A stretch of 64,000 nt of DNA, from NCBI RefSeq assembly GCF_004514475.2, contig NZ_MYFO02000005.1, positions 422,774 to 486,773 of the forward strand, in the 5' to 3' direction. Positions 1-8,379 of this stretch are shown one piece after another. This DNA comes from Paenibacillus athensensis. GTDB taxonomy: Bacteria > Bacillota > Bacilli > Paenibacillales > NBRC-103111. Made by a program: the position numbers and the translations under genes. The notes beneath the pieces were generated by a model, which was not told where the DNA came from, did not search any database, and saw only the letters and a list, made by a program, of their open reading frames with translations. Position 1 is the stretch's first letter; each line of letters starts with the position of its first letter.

Positions 1-577
1 TGGCCGCTTCGTACATATCCCCTGGAATCGCCTGCAGCGCCCCCAGATAGATCACCATGTTATAGCCCATGAATTTCCAGAAGCCGATGGAAGCCAAGGA
101 GAAGTTAACCAGCGATTGATTGCCGAGCCAACTGATCTTGCCGATTCCAAAAAAACCAAGCAACGCGTTCAACGAGCCGTTTTGCGTATCAAACACGTAT
201 TGAAACATAAAAGCGACAGCTACGGCGTTCATGATAAAGGGAAGAAACAAAATGACGCGAAAGCCGTTTCTTCCTCGAAGTTTCGAATTTAAAATAACGG
301 CAAAGACGATAGCGGCTGCGTTCTGGACAATGCCGACCAGCACATAAGGCAGATGGTGAACAAATACGCCAAACAATTCGGAATTGGTGAAAATCTCTTT
401 GTAGTTCGCGATCCCGATCCAGACGAGCTTGTCGCTGTAGCCGTCCCAGCTCGTGAAGCTGATATACATCATTTTGACAGCAGGGTAATACGTAAACAGG
501 CATAGCAGGACGACCGGAACGATTAAAAAACAAAACACGATGATAAACTTCTGGATTCTATAAGAAATACCGTTCAT
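1..577 (-). CDS. ABC sugar transporter permease, MalF/LplB type (partial)
   Basis: The frame reads from ATG 577 to the left edge, so only the first 192 residues are present. A first membrane helix lies at about residues 11-33, and further hydrophobic spans follow. The last visible residues, GALQAIPGDMYEAA, are the start of the cytoplasmic EAA loop that contacts the ATPase in binding-protein-dependent permeases. It follows the solute-binding gene by 102 nt on the same strand, so it is very likely the first permease of that importer, with a MalG-type partner beyond the window. The substrate is inferred to be a manno-oligosaccharide from the nearby mannanases. Confidence 0.9.
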   Translation of the reverse strand, partial: MNGISYRIQKFIIVFCFLIVPVVLLCLFTYYPAVKMMYISFTSWDGYSDKLVWIGIANYKEIFTNSELFGVFVHHLPYVLVGIVQNAAAIVFAVILNSKLRGRNGFRVILFLPFIMNAVAVAFMFQYVFDTQNGSLNALLGFFGIGKISWLGNQSLVNFSLASIGFWKFMGYNMVIYLGALQAIPGDMYEAA

Positions 578-618
578 GCTCCCACTCCGCTCTTTCCTGG
601 AAAGTTTCTGATCAGGAA

Positions 619-660
619 GCAAAATGGATTACCGGCGTACACCCGAATAATCCATTTTGC
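619..660 (-). promoter_or_regulatory. Intercistronic stem-loop between binding-protein and permease genes
   Basis: A perfect 13-bp inverted repeat (619-631 with 648-660, arm GCAAAATGGATTA) has a 16-nt loop. No proper T-run follows on the minus strand. In binding-protein operons such hairpins usually stabilise the upstream message or terminate part of the transcripts, so that binding protein is made in excess over permease. That role is inferred here. Confidence 0.6.
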
Positions 661-679
661 CTGCTCCTGCTAAATCGGC

Positions 680-1990
680 TTATTTACCTAACGCTTTCTT
701 CGCAGCGGCCCATTTCTCATTCAATTTATCCAGATACGCTTTCGGATCTTTTTGCAGAACGAAATCCTGTACAACCGCCTCTTTCACGAATTGAGCCTTG
801 TTGATGATTTGCGTGGTATCGTCATTGTCGGAAATGCCTTCCAGGTACGTGGCCCCGAAGCTGTTGAACTCGGACAATTGCGCCATCTTCGGCTGCTTAT
901 CCTTCAATACCGGAATGAAGCCGGCAAAATCATCGAAGCCGGAGTCTTCCAGCATCCACTTGACGAACGCCTTCGCCGTGTCGAGGTTTTTGCTGTCCTT
1001 GTTGACGCCGTAAGCCCAGTCGGGAGACAGCGGAGCATTCAGCTTGCCGGAGTTATCGTAAGGGAACGGGAAGAAGCCGACGTTATCCGAAGTCGTACCG
1101 CTGTCGATGACTTGCGGAATCACCCAGTTGCCAAGCAAATACATCGCGAATTTGCCGCTGGCGACATCCTTCTTCGATTGCTCCCAGTTGGTGGAGTTGA
1201 TATCCGGCTCCAGATAGCCTTTCTCATACATCGTTCTGAGAATGCCCATCGATTTGCCGTAAGCATTGTCCATCGTATACGGCGTGTCGGTTTTGGCCCG
1301 ATCATTATTCAGGTTGGCGTTACCGGACATGACCGTTGGAATCTCCGAGCCCCACGGATACAGCGTCCACTGATCCTTGAAGTTGGAAGCCAGCGGCACG
1401 ATGCCCTTCGCTTTCAGCTTCTCGCTTGCTGCATAGAACTCATCCAGCGTCTTGGGAACGGCGGTGATGCCTGCATCTGCAAACGCTTTCTTGTTATACA
1501 CGATACCTACTGTCGCGCCGCCTGCAGCAATCCCGTACACCTTGCCGCCAGTCGATTTGAAATCTTTGAAATAAATGTTGTCGTTCAGTCCGAGGTCATC
1601 GAGCGGAGCAAAATATTTCGGTAAATCGGTGTTGGCGATGGTCGGAATGAGCAAAACATCCGGCAAATCGCCCGTGGACAAGCGAACCTTCGTCGTTTTA
1701 TCCAGATCGGTAATCGCTTCAAATTCAACCTCGGCATTCGGGTATTTCTCTTTGAAGCGTTTGGCGTACTCGACATATTCCTTGCCGACCATATCCGTGC
1801 GGTTCGTCAGGAAAGTAATCTTGCCTTTAATCTTGTCGGCATCGCTGTCAGCCGGCTTCGCTGTTGCCGTTGGTTGATCTGTCGCCTTGGTTGCCGAATC
1901 ACCGCTTGCGTTTTCTGTTTTGCTGCCGCATGCGGCCAGAAGCGTAACCGACATTGTAAGTGCTACCGCTACCGACAAATACTTTTTCAT
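680..1990 (-). CDS. Extracellular sugar-binding lipoprotein of an ABC importer
   Basis: The 436-residue protein starts with a lipoprotein signal; LLAACGS at residues 17-23 is the lipobox, with Cys21 as lipid anchor. The rest matches family 1 solute-binding proteins, for example the early KITFLTNRTD strand and a MYLLGNWVIP segment. It should capture an oligosaccharide outside the membrane and hand it to the permease encoded just downstream. A promoter with a perfect cre site sits directly upstream, so carbon catabolite repression is expected. Mannan oligomers are the likely ligand, from the LacI gene and the two GH26 genes next door, but the ligand cannot be read from sequence. Confidence 0.9.
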   Translation of the reverse strand: MKKYLSVAVALTMSVTLLAACGSKTENASGDSATKATDQPTATAKPADSDADKIKGKITFLTNRTDMVGKEYVEYAKRFKEKYPNAEVEFEAITDLDKTTKVRLSTGDLPDVLLIPTIANTDLPKYFAPLDDLGLNDNIYFKDFKSTGGKVYGIAAGGATVGIVYNKKAFADAGITAVPKTLDEFYAASEKLKAKGIVPLASNFKDQWTLYPWGSEIPTVMSGNANLNNDRAKTDTPYTMDNAYGKSMGILRTMYEKGYLEPDINSTNWEQSKKDVASGKFAMYLLGNWVIPQVIDSGTTSDNVGFFPFPYDNSGKLNAPLSPDWAYGVNKDSKNLDTAKAFVKWMLEDSGFDDFAGFIPVLKDKQPKMAQLSEFNSFGATYLEGISDNDDTTQIINKAQFVKEAVVQDFVLQKDPKAYLDKLNEKWAAAKKALGK

Positions 1991-2014
1991 CTAAAATGAC
2001 CCCTCTCAAGTAGT

Positions 2015-2029
2015 TGATATCGTTTACAT
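2015..2029 (-). promoter_or_regulatory. cre site (CcpA operator)
   Basis: On the minus strand the site reads ATGTAAACGATATCA, which fits all fixed positions of the Bacillus cre consensus WTGNAANCGNWNNCW. It lies just downstream of the -10 of the binding-protein promoter, where bound CcpA would block initiation or clearance. The neighbouring LacI-family regulator could use an overlapping operator. Confidence 0.75.
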
Positions 2030-2034
2030 GAATA

Positions 2035-2063
2035 AAGATATCACGGATTTCATAAAAATTCAA
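2035..2063 (-). promoter_or_regulatory. Sigma-A promoter of the binding-protein operon
   Basis: The minus strand reads TTGAAT (2058-2063), a 17-nt spacer, then TATCTT (2035-2040). It is about 45 nt upstream of the ATG at 1990 and abuts the cre site. Confidence 0.6.
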
Positions 2064-2140
2064 CTATTATTCAAAATTTTAATTATAATTTTAATGTTTT
2101 ATTTTGAAAAATACATTCAAAATACGTTTTCCGATTTTCG

Positions 2141-2182
2141 CGCAAAAAAACAGCATACCCGTCATTCTCACGTAGTATGCTG
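2141..2182 (-). terminator. Rho-independent terminator of the LacI-family gene
   Basis: The arms CAGCATAC (2151-2158) and GTATGCTG (2175-2182) form a stem, followed on the minus strand by a run of seven T (2144-2150). Confidence 0.8.
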
Positions 2183-2216
2183 CATCTTCGGCAAATTCAT
2201 TTAAAAGCCATCCGGA

Positions 2217-3278
2217 TCATGGCGCTTCTGCCGGAGAAATCGCCTTGACCGAATCACGCTCCACCAGAAAGGTGGATAGCAGGACCAGTTTGGGCCAAGC
2301 CTCCGGCTCATTGATCCGCTGCAAAATCAGTTCTACCGCGCCCTTCCCCATCTCGCTCTTGGGCACCTTCACCGTCGTCAGCTTGGGCTGGGTCAGCGCA
2401 CTGATCGATAAATCGTCAAAGCCGACAATCGACACCTCCTGCGGACACAAGACGCCCATGTCGGCAAAGGTCGACTGCGTTTCAATCGCCAGCATGTCAT
2501 TGGCGCAAAAATACGCCGTCACCGGATCGTCGCGATGCACGTAGCGGCTTAACGCATTGGAAAACTCAGGCGATGTATAGTTGCCGTCGCCGCTGACGCC
2601 AGCGCCTTCGATTTGCACCGTTTCGATGCCCTCGATGCCGGCCTCCTGCGCCGCTTGGACCGCTTGTTTGAAGCCGCGGTACCTCTCAGCAAAGCTCCAG
2701 GCCGAGTTAACATCGCCTACAAACGCCAGCTTGCGGTGCCCGGCCTCCAGCAGCAGCCGGGTAGCCTGCTGCGCCCCTTGGCTGTTGTTGGATAGAATAT
2801 GGTCAACCTGCGGGTCTTGTACGTTGGAATCGACCATGACGAACGGATAATTTTTCTCCTTTAAAGTGTTCATATAATTATCCGGGATGTGGCCCAGCAC
2901 AATGACGCCGTCCACATGGCCTTCATGCATTCTGGCGGGCAGCCAGTCTCTGGCGTCGGCATTTGATGTATCGATGCTGGACAGCAGCATACTAAAGCTA
3001 TGCTTGGACAGTTCCTCGTCAATGCCCCCCAATATTTTGCCCCAATATTGAAAATCCTGCATGTATCCGCGCGGCATCACCACAGCCAACGTGCCTGTTT
3101 TGGAAGCCGGTACGGTTTTACGGGTAGCCTTCATCCGATAGCCCATTTCCTTGGCCGTCGTCCAGATTAATTCCTTTGTGACATCGCTGACTGCCGAATC
3201 ATTGGACAACGCCTTGGAAACCAGTGCCTGGGAAACATTCAAATGCTCGGCAATGGTCTGCAGCGTAATTTTCTTCAT
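2217..3278 (-). CDS. LacI/GalR-family transcriptional regulator
   Basis: The 353-residue protein opens with a LacI helix-turn-helix (ITLQTIAEHLNVSQALVSKA, residues 4-23), followed by a periplasmic-binding-like sensor domain with AYFCANDMLAIE and SIVGFDDLSISA motifs. The start was set at ATG 3278, with GATGAGGG upstream. A longer frame to 3329 is unlikely because it would begin inside the promoter (-10 at 3319-3324). It sits between the binding-protein operon and the mannanase genes, so it probably represses one or both in response to a mannan sugar. Effector and operator are inferred. Confidence 0.9.
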   Translation of the reverse strand: MKKITLQTIAEHLNVSQALVSKALSNDSAVSDVTKELIWTTAKEMGYRMKATRKTVPASKTGTLAVVMPRGYMQDFQYWGKILGGIDEELSKHSFSMLLSSIDTSNADARDWLPARMHEGHVDGVIVLGHIPDNYMNTLKEKNYPFVMVDSNVQDPQVDHILSNNSQGAQQATRLLLEAGHRKLAFVGDVNSAWSFAERYRGFKQAVQAAQEAGIEGIETVQIEGAGVSGDGNYTSPEFSNALSRYVHRDDPVTAYFCANDMLAIETQSTFADMGVLCPQEVSIVGFDDLSISALTQPKLTTVKVPKSEMGKGAVELILQRINEPEAWPKLVLLSTFLVERDSVKAISPAEAP

Positions 3279-3318
3279 GAATCCCTCATCCCACTCTTCG
3301 TTGAATTTTGTTTCTTTA

Positions 3319-3347
3319 ACAATACTCAATTTTTCAACTTATTTCAA
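3319..3347 (-). promoter_or_regulatory. Promoter of the LacI-family gene
   Basis: The minus strand reads TTGAAA (3342-3347), a 17-nt spacer and TATTGT (3319-3324). It supports the internal start at 3278. Confidence 0.55.
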
Positions 3348-3513
3348 TTTTTTTCTTAGAAAATCGCGCAAATCCAAGAAACACATCGAGAGAGAGGCGG
3401 ACGCATGAAGCAGGAAGCAACCGGGAGGCGTGGTCGCTGCGCGAAACAGGGGGGAGACACAAGCAAACAGCCAGCCGCCGGTTGGTATCCGACGACTGGC
3501 CGCTGCTGGCTCC

Positions 3514-4956
3514 TTATTTCAATTTGGGCAATTCATCTCTGGTAATGACATTCGAGGCATTGTACACCGCGCGAATTTCATTGTCGGTGTTGTATTCGAC
3601 GCCGTTGATCGGATCAAACACCCATTCCGCCCACCCCATCGCAAATGCCCATTTCGGCTGGGCCGCCAGCACGCTTGGACTCGGCAGCTTGGCGCATTCG
3701 CCAATCGCAATCGGCTTGCCGCCGGCTACGGTAAGTGCCGCATTGTATTTGGCCGTCGTGAAATAATCGCCATTGTAAATGTCGAGGGCAAAAATATCCC
3801 AATAGGCGTTACCCGGGTTGTAAGAGCTCCATGACGAAACAAAGTTGTTCGCGCTCTCCAGGTCCTGCATATCCCACACCCACACGATATTGGTCAAGCC
3901 CTTCGTATTCACCATGTAGTCGCGAGTCAGGCGATACAGCGCAGCCGTACCGTTCGTACCCGGTCTGCCGGCCCACCAGAACACGCCTTGATTCATCTCA
4001 TGAAAAGGACGGAACAACACGGTGACGTTGCTGTCCTTCAATTGCTGGATATAAGAGGCGTATGTATCCAGACGTTTTTTCCAAGCGACATTCAGCGTTC
4101 CGCCGTTTGTAATCAGCGATGTCCATTGGGAATCCGACAGCTTGCTGACTACACCGCCGTCCCAATTTCCGGGCTCAGACTGCGTGGGCGGAGTGACGTG
4201 CATCATTAATTGAACAATCGCGCCATTGGCCCATTGTTTCTTCGCTTCATTGATCATCGTTTGACGATTGCTCACATCGCTGGCCGAGAACAGGAAATCG
4301 CCGCTCCAGAGCGCTGGCGTTTTGCCGGTAATCCCGATAATCGTATTGGTGTATTTGGCCGGATCGGAGTTCGGCTCCCGGTTATGTTCACCGATGACGG
4401 TCCCGCTGCGTCCCGTGCCCTTCAAATAATCGAGCACGCCTACCGTAGTCGTGGTTGTAGCACTACCATATACCTCAAACTCCCAAATGGAAAAGCCGTA
4501 GGCTGTCGCCCGTTTGATGCCGTACATTTTCACATATCTGGCGCTCACTGCTGCAAAGTTGATCGTGCTGGTTCCTCCTGTTGCGCTGTAGTTTTCATAT
4601 CGGGTCGTCCAGGTGACATTATCTGTCGAGGTTTGAATCTGAAATTGCGTCGCATAGGCCGCTTCCCACTTGATCAATACGCTGGACACCGTCTGAGCGG
4701 ATCCCAGATCGACGACAAAATTCTGGTTATCGGCATAGGCGGAGGACCAGCGTGTATTGCCATTGGCGTCCACGGCGTTCGAGCCCGGGTACCCCGACTC
4801 TGTCGACGATACCGTCACGGGTCGGCCATAGGCCAGGTTGACGCCGGCCGCCGAAGCCGGGGCAGACTCCGAGGAAAACAACACGATCATTCCCATAAGC
4901 AAGGAAAGAATGACCATAACGTGAATGGCTTGTTTCTTGGTTTTTGTGATGAGCAT
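3514..4956 (-). CDS. Secreted GH26 endo-beta-1,4-mannanase with one F5/8-type C module
   Basis: The 480-residue protein has a signal peptide (about 1-37, ending SAPASAAG), a discoidin/F5/8-type C carbohydrate-binding module (about 38-165) and a GH26 barrel (about 170-478). The acid/base is Glu320 in FRPFHEMN and the nucleophile is Glu420 in AIGECAK, both typical of GH26 mannanases. It would hydrolyse beta-1,4-mannan outside the cell. Its module order matches the C-terminal half of the larger divergent mannanase, which points to duplication. A cre site overlaps its start region. The 450-nt gap on the other side separates it from the divergent gene. Confidence 0.92.
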   Translation of the reverse strand: MLITKTKKQAIHVMVILSLLMGMIVLFSSESAPASAAGVNLAYGRPVTVSSTESGYPGSNAVDANGNTRWSSAYADNQNFVVDLGSAQTVSSVLIKWEAAYATQFQIQTSTDNVTWTTRYENYSATGGTSTINFAAVSARYVKMYGIKRATAYGFSIWEFEVYGSATTTTTVGVLDYLKGTGRSGTVIGEHNREPNSDPAKYTNTIIGITGKTPALWSGDFLFSASDVSNRQTMINEAKKQWANGAIVQLMMHVTPPTQSEPGNWDGGVVSKLSDSQWTSLITNGGTLNVAWKKRLDTYASYIQQLKDSNVTVLFRPFHEMNQGVFWWAGRPGTNGTAALYRLTRDYMVNTKGLTNIVWVWDMQDLESANNFVSSWSSYNPGNAYWDIFALDIYNGDYFTTAKYNAALTVAGGKPIAIGECAKLPSPSVLAAQPKWAFAMGWAEWVFDPINGVEYNTDNEIRAVYNASNVITRDELPKLK

Positions 4957-4985
4957 AAATAACCTCCATTTGGATTCAAATTTAT

Positions 4986-5000
4986 TGAATGCGCTTTCAA
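4986..5000 (-). promoter_or_regulatory. cre site (CcpA operator) of the smaller mannanase gene
   Basis: The minus strand reads TTGAAAGCGCATTCA, a full match to WTGNAANCGNWNNCW with the classic GCGC centre. It lies about 30 nt upstream of ATG 4956 and just downstream of the predicted -10. Confidence 0.8.
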
Positions 5001-5007
5001 CAAGCTA

Positions 5008-5036
5008 AATGTAAAACATTTTTTGCCACTTGTAAA
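5008..5036 (-). promoter_or_regulatory. Promoter of the smaller mannanase gene
   Basis: The minus strand reads TTTACA (5031-5036), a 17-nt spacer and TACATT (5008-5013). The cre site follows directly. Confidence 0.55.
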
Positions 5037-5409
5037 TACTTTTTCTTAAATTTTTATTTAATATTTATTAATAATTTCTCTTAAAAATCGGTTTTTATTA
5101 ATTAAACTTAGATAAATTCCACTTATTTTGGGTGAAATACGCAGTTTCGGCTATGCGATATTCATTTCGGCAATAAATCAGCGATTAATCATTTTTCAAA
5201 ATAATTCACTTTATTCCCCTCACATTAAATTTCACTTTTTCTTAAAATTTGTTTCATTTTTTCGAAAAATTCGTAATATAACTCATCGTCATCTCTAAAA
5301 ACCCTTAGGTATAATTTAGGTAATCTTAGGCAGAGGGCAGCATGGACATGCCGGATTGGAAAGGAGAACAGCACTGTATTTTAAAATTAATCAAGGGGGT
5401 ATCCAACAC
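5037..5409. other. AT-rich intergenic region between the divergent mannanase genes
   Basis: No gene is seen. The stretch is much richer in A and T than its flanks. A TATAAT (5310-5315, plus strand) about 95 nt before the larger mannanase is a plausible -10, but no good -35 precedes it, so an activator may be needed. An AAGGGGG ribosome site at 5393-5399 serves the start at 5410. Confidence 0.5.
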
Positions 5410-8259
5410 ATGATGTTTTACAGATTGTCCCGCAAAGCCTATTCATTGGTCCTTTGTTTTCTGGCATTCCTATTATTTTTCGCTTCTTTATTGCTTGTCC
5501 CCGCCGACTCCCAAGCGGCCACCAATCTGGCTGTTGGCAAAGCAACGACAGAAAGCGGCCATGCGGATGTCTACAGCTCGGGCAACGTAACCGACGGCAA
5601 TTCGGGCACTTATTGGGAAAGCGTCAATAACGCTTTTCCACAATGGATTCGCGTCGATCTTGGAAGCGCTAACATCGTGAATCAGGTCGTTTTAAAATTG
5701 CCCAGCGCGTGGAACAATCGCAGCCAAACGTTGTCCGTGCTGGGCAGCGCAAACGATTCCGCGTATACCACATTGGCGGCTTCCCAAGCATACGCCTTCA
5801 CATCAGGCAGCAACACGGTCACGATCACGTTCACCGCGGCCAGCGTGCGTTATGTCAAAATCAGCTTTACCGCCAATTCAAGCTGGCCGGCCGGTCAATT
5901 GTCGGAGCTGGAAGTCTACAATACGGCGTCGGCAACACCTAGTCCAGCACCCGTCGGCTTGTACGAAGCCGAAGCCGCGGCATTGTCTGGCGGTGCCAAA
6001 ATCAACACGGATCACGTCGGTTACACAGGCAGCGGTTTTGTTGACGGCTACTGGACACAGGGCGCAGCCACTGCTTTTACCGTGAATGTTGCAACAGCCG
6101 GCAGCTACAATGCGGCGCTGAGCTTCGGCAATGCCAGCGGCAGTGCAAAAACGCTGAGCATCTATGTAAACGGCACGAAAGTGAAGCAAACCACTCTGGC
6201 CAACCAGGCGAACTGGGATAGCTGGTCCACGCAAGATGAGACGCTGGCCTTGAATGCGGGAAGCAATGTGATCGCCTACAAATACGACCCGACCGATTCA
6301 GCCAACGTCAATCTGGACAATCTCCAGCTTACATTCACAGGCACAACGCCTACATCGACGCCAACACCAACACCAACACCAACACCAACACCAACACCAA
6401 CACCAACACCAACACCAACACCGACACCAACACCGACACCGACACCAACTCCCGTGGCTACGCCGGGAACGAATCTGGCCTTGAACAAAGCGATCACCGC
6501 CAGCAGCTACACCCAGACCTATGCAGCCGGCAACGCCAATGACGGCAATCCGAATACGTATTGGGAAGGGGCTGCGAACGCCTACCCGAACTGGATACGC
6601 GTGGATCTGGGCGGCAATAACAGCGTTAGCGCTGTAACCGTGAAGCTCCCGGCGAGCTGGGGGACCCGAACGCAAACGCTAACGGTATTGGGAAGCACCG
6701 ACGATGCAACTTATACAACGCTTGCCGCAGCAGCGACCTACACGTTTGCTTCCGGCACCAATACCGTCACGGTGAATTTCGGCTCCGCAGCAGTTCGTTA
6801 TGTCAAACTGAACGTGACCGCCAACAGTGGTGCGACCGGGGCGCAGGTTGGCGAGCTTGAAGTGTACGGTTCCGCCATCCAGACTCCGATGCCAAGCCCG
6901 ACACCTACCACTTCGCCGGCCCCAACCAACCTCAATCTGGCCTTGAACAAGCCGACGATCGTTTCGTCCAGCGAAGCGGCCAGCTACACGGGAAGCAGCG
7001 CAGTCGACGGCAGCACGACGACTCGCTGGTCCTCCGCTTATGCCGATCCGCAATATCTGATCGTGGACCTTGGCGCCGCGCAAACAGTAGCCAGCGTAGT
7101 GCTGAAGTGGGAGACGGCATATGCCCGCCAATTCCAGATTCAGACCTCGACGGACAATGTATCGTGGACGACGGTGTATGCCAACTATAACGGCTTTGGC
7201 GGCATCAATACGATTAACTTCAACGCCACGACGGCACGATATGTAAAAATGTACGGCATCCAGCGAGCCACAGCCTACGGCTACTCCTTGTACGAGTTCG
7301 AAGTGTATGCCGGCAGCACGGCAAGCAGCACCTCAACCGCAGCAAAAAAACAACAAATTCTGAATTACCTTAGCAGTATTTCCGGGAATCACACGCTGGT
7401 GGGCATCGAAAATAAAGACGCCTCCAATCCGACCAGCCATACCGACCAGATTACCGCCATGACCGGAAAGGTGTCTTCCTTCTGGGGAGGGGACTTTGGA
7501 TTCGGCAGCGGTGCCGTTAACAATCGCAGCAACCTGATCGCCGAAGCGAAGCGGCAATATAACAAAGGGGCATTGGTTTCACTCATGTATCATGCCTGTG
7601 CGCCTAATCGCGATGAATATTGCAGTTGGGACGATATTGGCGGCAGCAATCCGGCGAAGCTGAGCGACGCTCAATTCGTCGAGCTGACTACACCGGGCAC
7701 CGGCTTGTATAATGCCTGGATCAATCGTTTGAATACCTTGTCCGTTTATTTGCAGGATCTGAAGGATGCCGGTGTCGTCGTCGTTTTCCGGCCTTTTCAT
7801 GAAATGAATCAATGCGTGTTCTGGTGGTCGTGTCACAAAGGACCCAACGGCAGCGCCAAGCTGTACCAGATTACCCACGATTACTTGGCCTATACCAAAG
7901 GGCTTGATAACCTCATCTGGAACTGGAACGTGCAAGACTTCTCCAATCTCAGTACCGAGGTCGATGCGTATAACCCCGGCACGGCGTATTTCGATATGGC
8001 CACGCTGGATGTGTACAATACCGGATATACGCAAAACAATTACAACACCATGCAACGCGTCTCCGGCGGCAAGCTGATTGGCGTTGGCGAATGCCAGTTC
8101 ATGCCGTCGGCTTCCCTGCTGGCCCAGCAAAACAAATGGCTGTACGTCATGTTATGGCCGGACTTCATCAGTCAAAACCAGAGCACCTTGCCGGCTTTAT
8201 ATAACGCCTCTAACGTGCTGACGCTTGATGAAATGCCGGGCTGGTCCTTTCAGCCGTAA
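5410..8259 (+). CDS. Secreted multimodular GH26 mannanase (three F5/8-type C modules plus a CBM35/CBM6-like module)
   Basis: Start ATG 5410 follows AAGGGGG with a 10-nt gap and gives 949 residues; an upstream ATG at 5356 lacks a ribosome site. Order: signal peptide (1-36), F5/8-type C module (about 37-172), CBM35/6-like module (about 183-310, beginning GLYEAEAA), a Thr-Pro repeat linker (about 313-348), two more F5/8-type C modules (about 352-487 and 505-640), and a GH26 barrel (about 650-945). Catalytic residues are Glu798 in FRPFHEMN and Glu894 in GVGECQF. Four binding modules suggest action on complex, wall-bound mannan. The third F5/8 module plus GH26 resembles the divergent mannanase. 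A terminator follows the stop. Confidence 0.92.
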   Translation: MMFYRLSRKAYSLVLCFLAFLLFFASLLLVPADSQAATNLAVGKATTESGHADVYSSGNVTDGNSGTYWESVNNAFPQWIRVDLGSANIVNQVVLKLPSAWNNRSQTLSVLGSANDSAYTTLAASQAYAFTSGSNTVTITFTAASVRYVKISFTANSSWPAGQLSELEVYNTASATPSPAPVGLYEAEAAALSGGAKINTDHVGYTGSGFVDGYWTQGAATAFTVNVATAGSYNAALSFGNASGSAKTLSIYVNGTKVKQTTLANQANWDSWSTQDETLALNAGSNVIAYKYDPTDSANVNLDNLQLTFTGTTPTSTPTPTPTPTPTPTPTPTPTPTPTPTPTPTPTPVATPGTNLALNKAITASSYTQTYAAGNANDGNPNTYWEGAANAYPNWIRVDLGGNNSVSAVTVKLPASWGTRTQTLTVLGSTDDATYTTLAAAATYTFASGTNTVTVNFGSAAVRYVKLNVTANSGATGAQVGELEVYGSAIQTPMPSPTPTTSPAPTNLNLALNKPTIVSSSEAASYTGSSAVDGSTTTRWSSAYADPQYLIVDLGAAQTVASVVLKWETAYARQFQIQTSTDNVSWTTVYANYNGFGGINTINFNATTARYVKMYGIQRATAYGYSLYEFEVYAGSTASSTSTAAKKQQILNYLSSISGNHTLVGIENKDASNPTSHTDQITAMTGKVSSFWGGDFGFGSGAVNNRSNLIAEAKRQYNKGALVSLMYHACAPNRDEYCSWDDIGGSNPAKLSDAQFVELTTPGTGLYNAWINRLNTLSVYLQDLKDAGVVVVFRPFHEMNQCVFWWSCHKGPNGSAKLYQITHDYLAYTKGLDNLIWNWNVQDFSNLSTEVDAYNPGTAYFDMATLDVYNTGYTQNNYNTMQRVSGGKLIGVGECQFMPSASLLAQQNKWLYVMLWPDFISQNQSTLPALYNASNVLTLDEMPGWSFQP
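6358..6450 (+). repeat. Hexanucleotide tandem repeat encoding a (Thr-Pro)n linker
   Basis: About 15 copies of a 6-bp unit (ACCAAC, with some ACCGAC) run in frame inside the mannanase gene and encode alternating Thr and Pro. The near-perfect first ten copies make slippage-driven linker length change likely without frameshift, because the unit is two codons. Confidence 0.9.
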
Positions 8260-8298
8260 ACGGCAGCGGCATTTTATAGCCACCCGGCTCCCCAGCAG

Positions 8299-8340
8299 CA
8301 AAAAGCAAAGTCCCTGTTGCGGGACTTTGCTTTTTGTTCA
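8299..8340. terminator. Bidirectional terminator between the convergent mannanase and kinase genes
   Basis: A perfect 16-bp inverted repeat (8299-8314 with 8321-8336, arm CAAAAAGCAAAGTCCC) has a 6-nt loop. The arm ends give A/T runs that serve both strands. Confidence 0.9.
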
Positions 8341-8379
8341 CTGACAGAAACCTGTACGCCTTCGCTATGTATATGTATC

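Noticed and set aside
6358..6450. Hexanucleotide repeat as a regulatory satellite.
   Set aside because: It is in frame inside a gene and encodes a Thr-Pro linker common in modular glycosidases.
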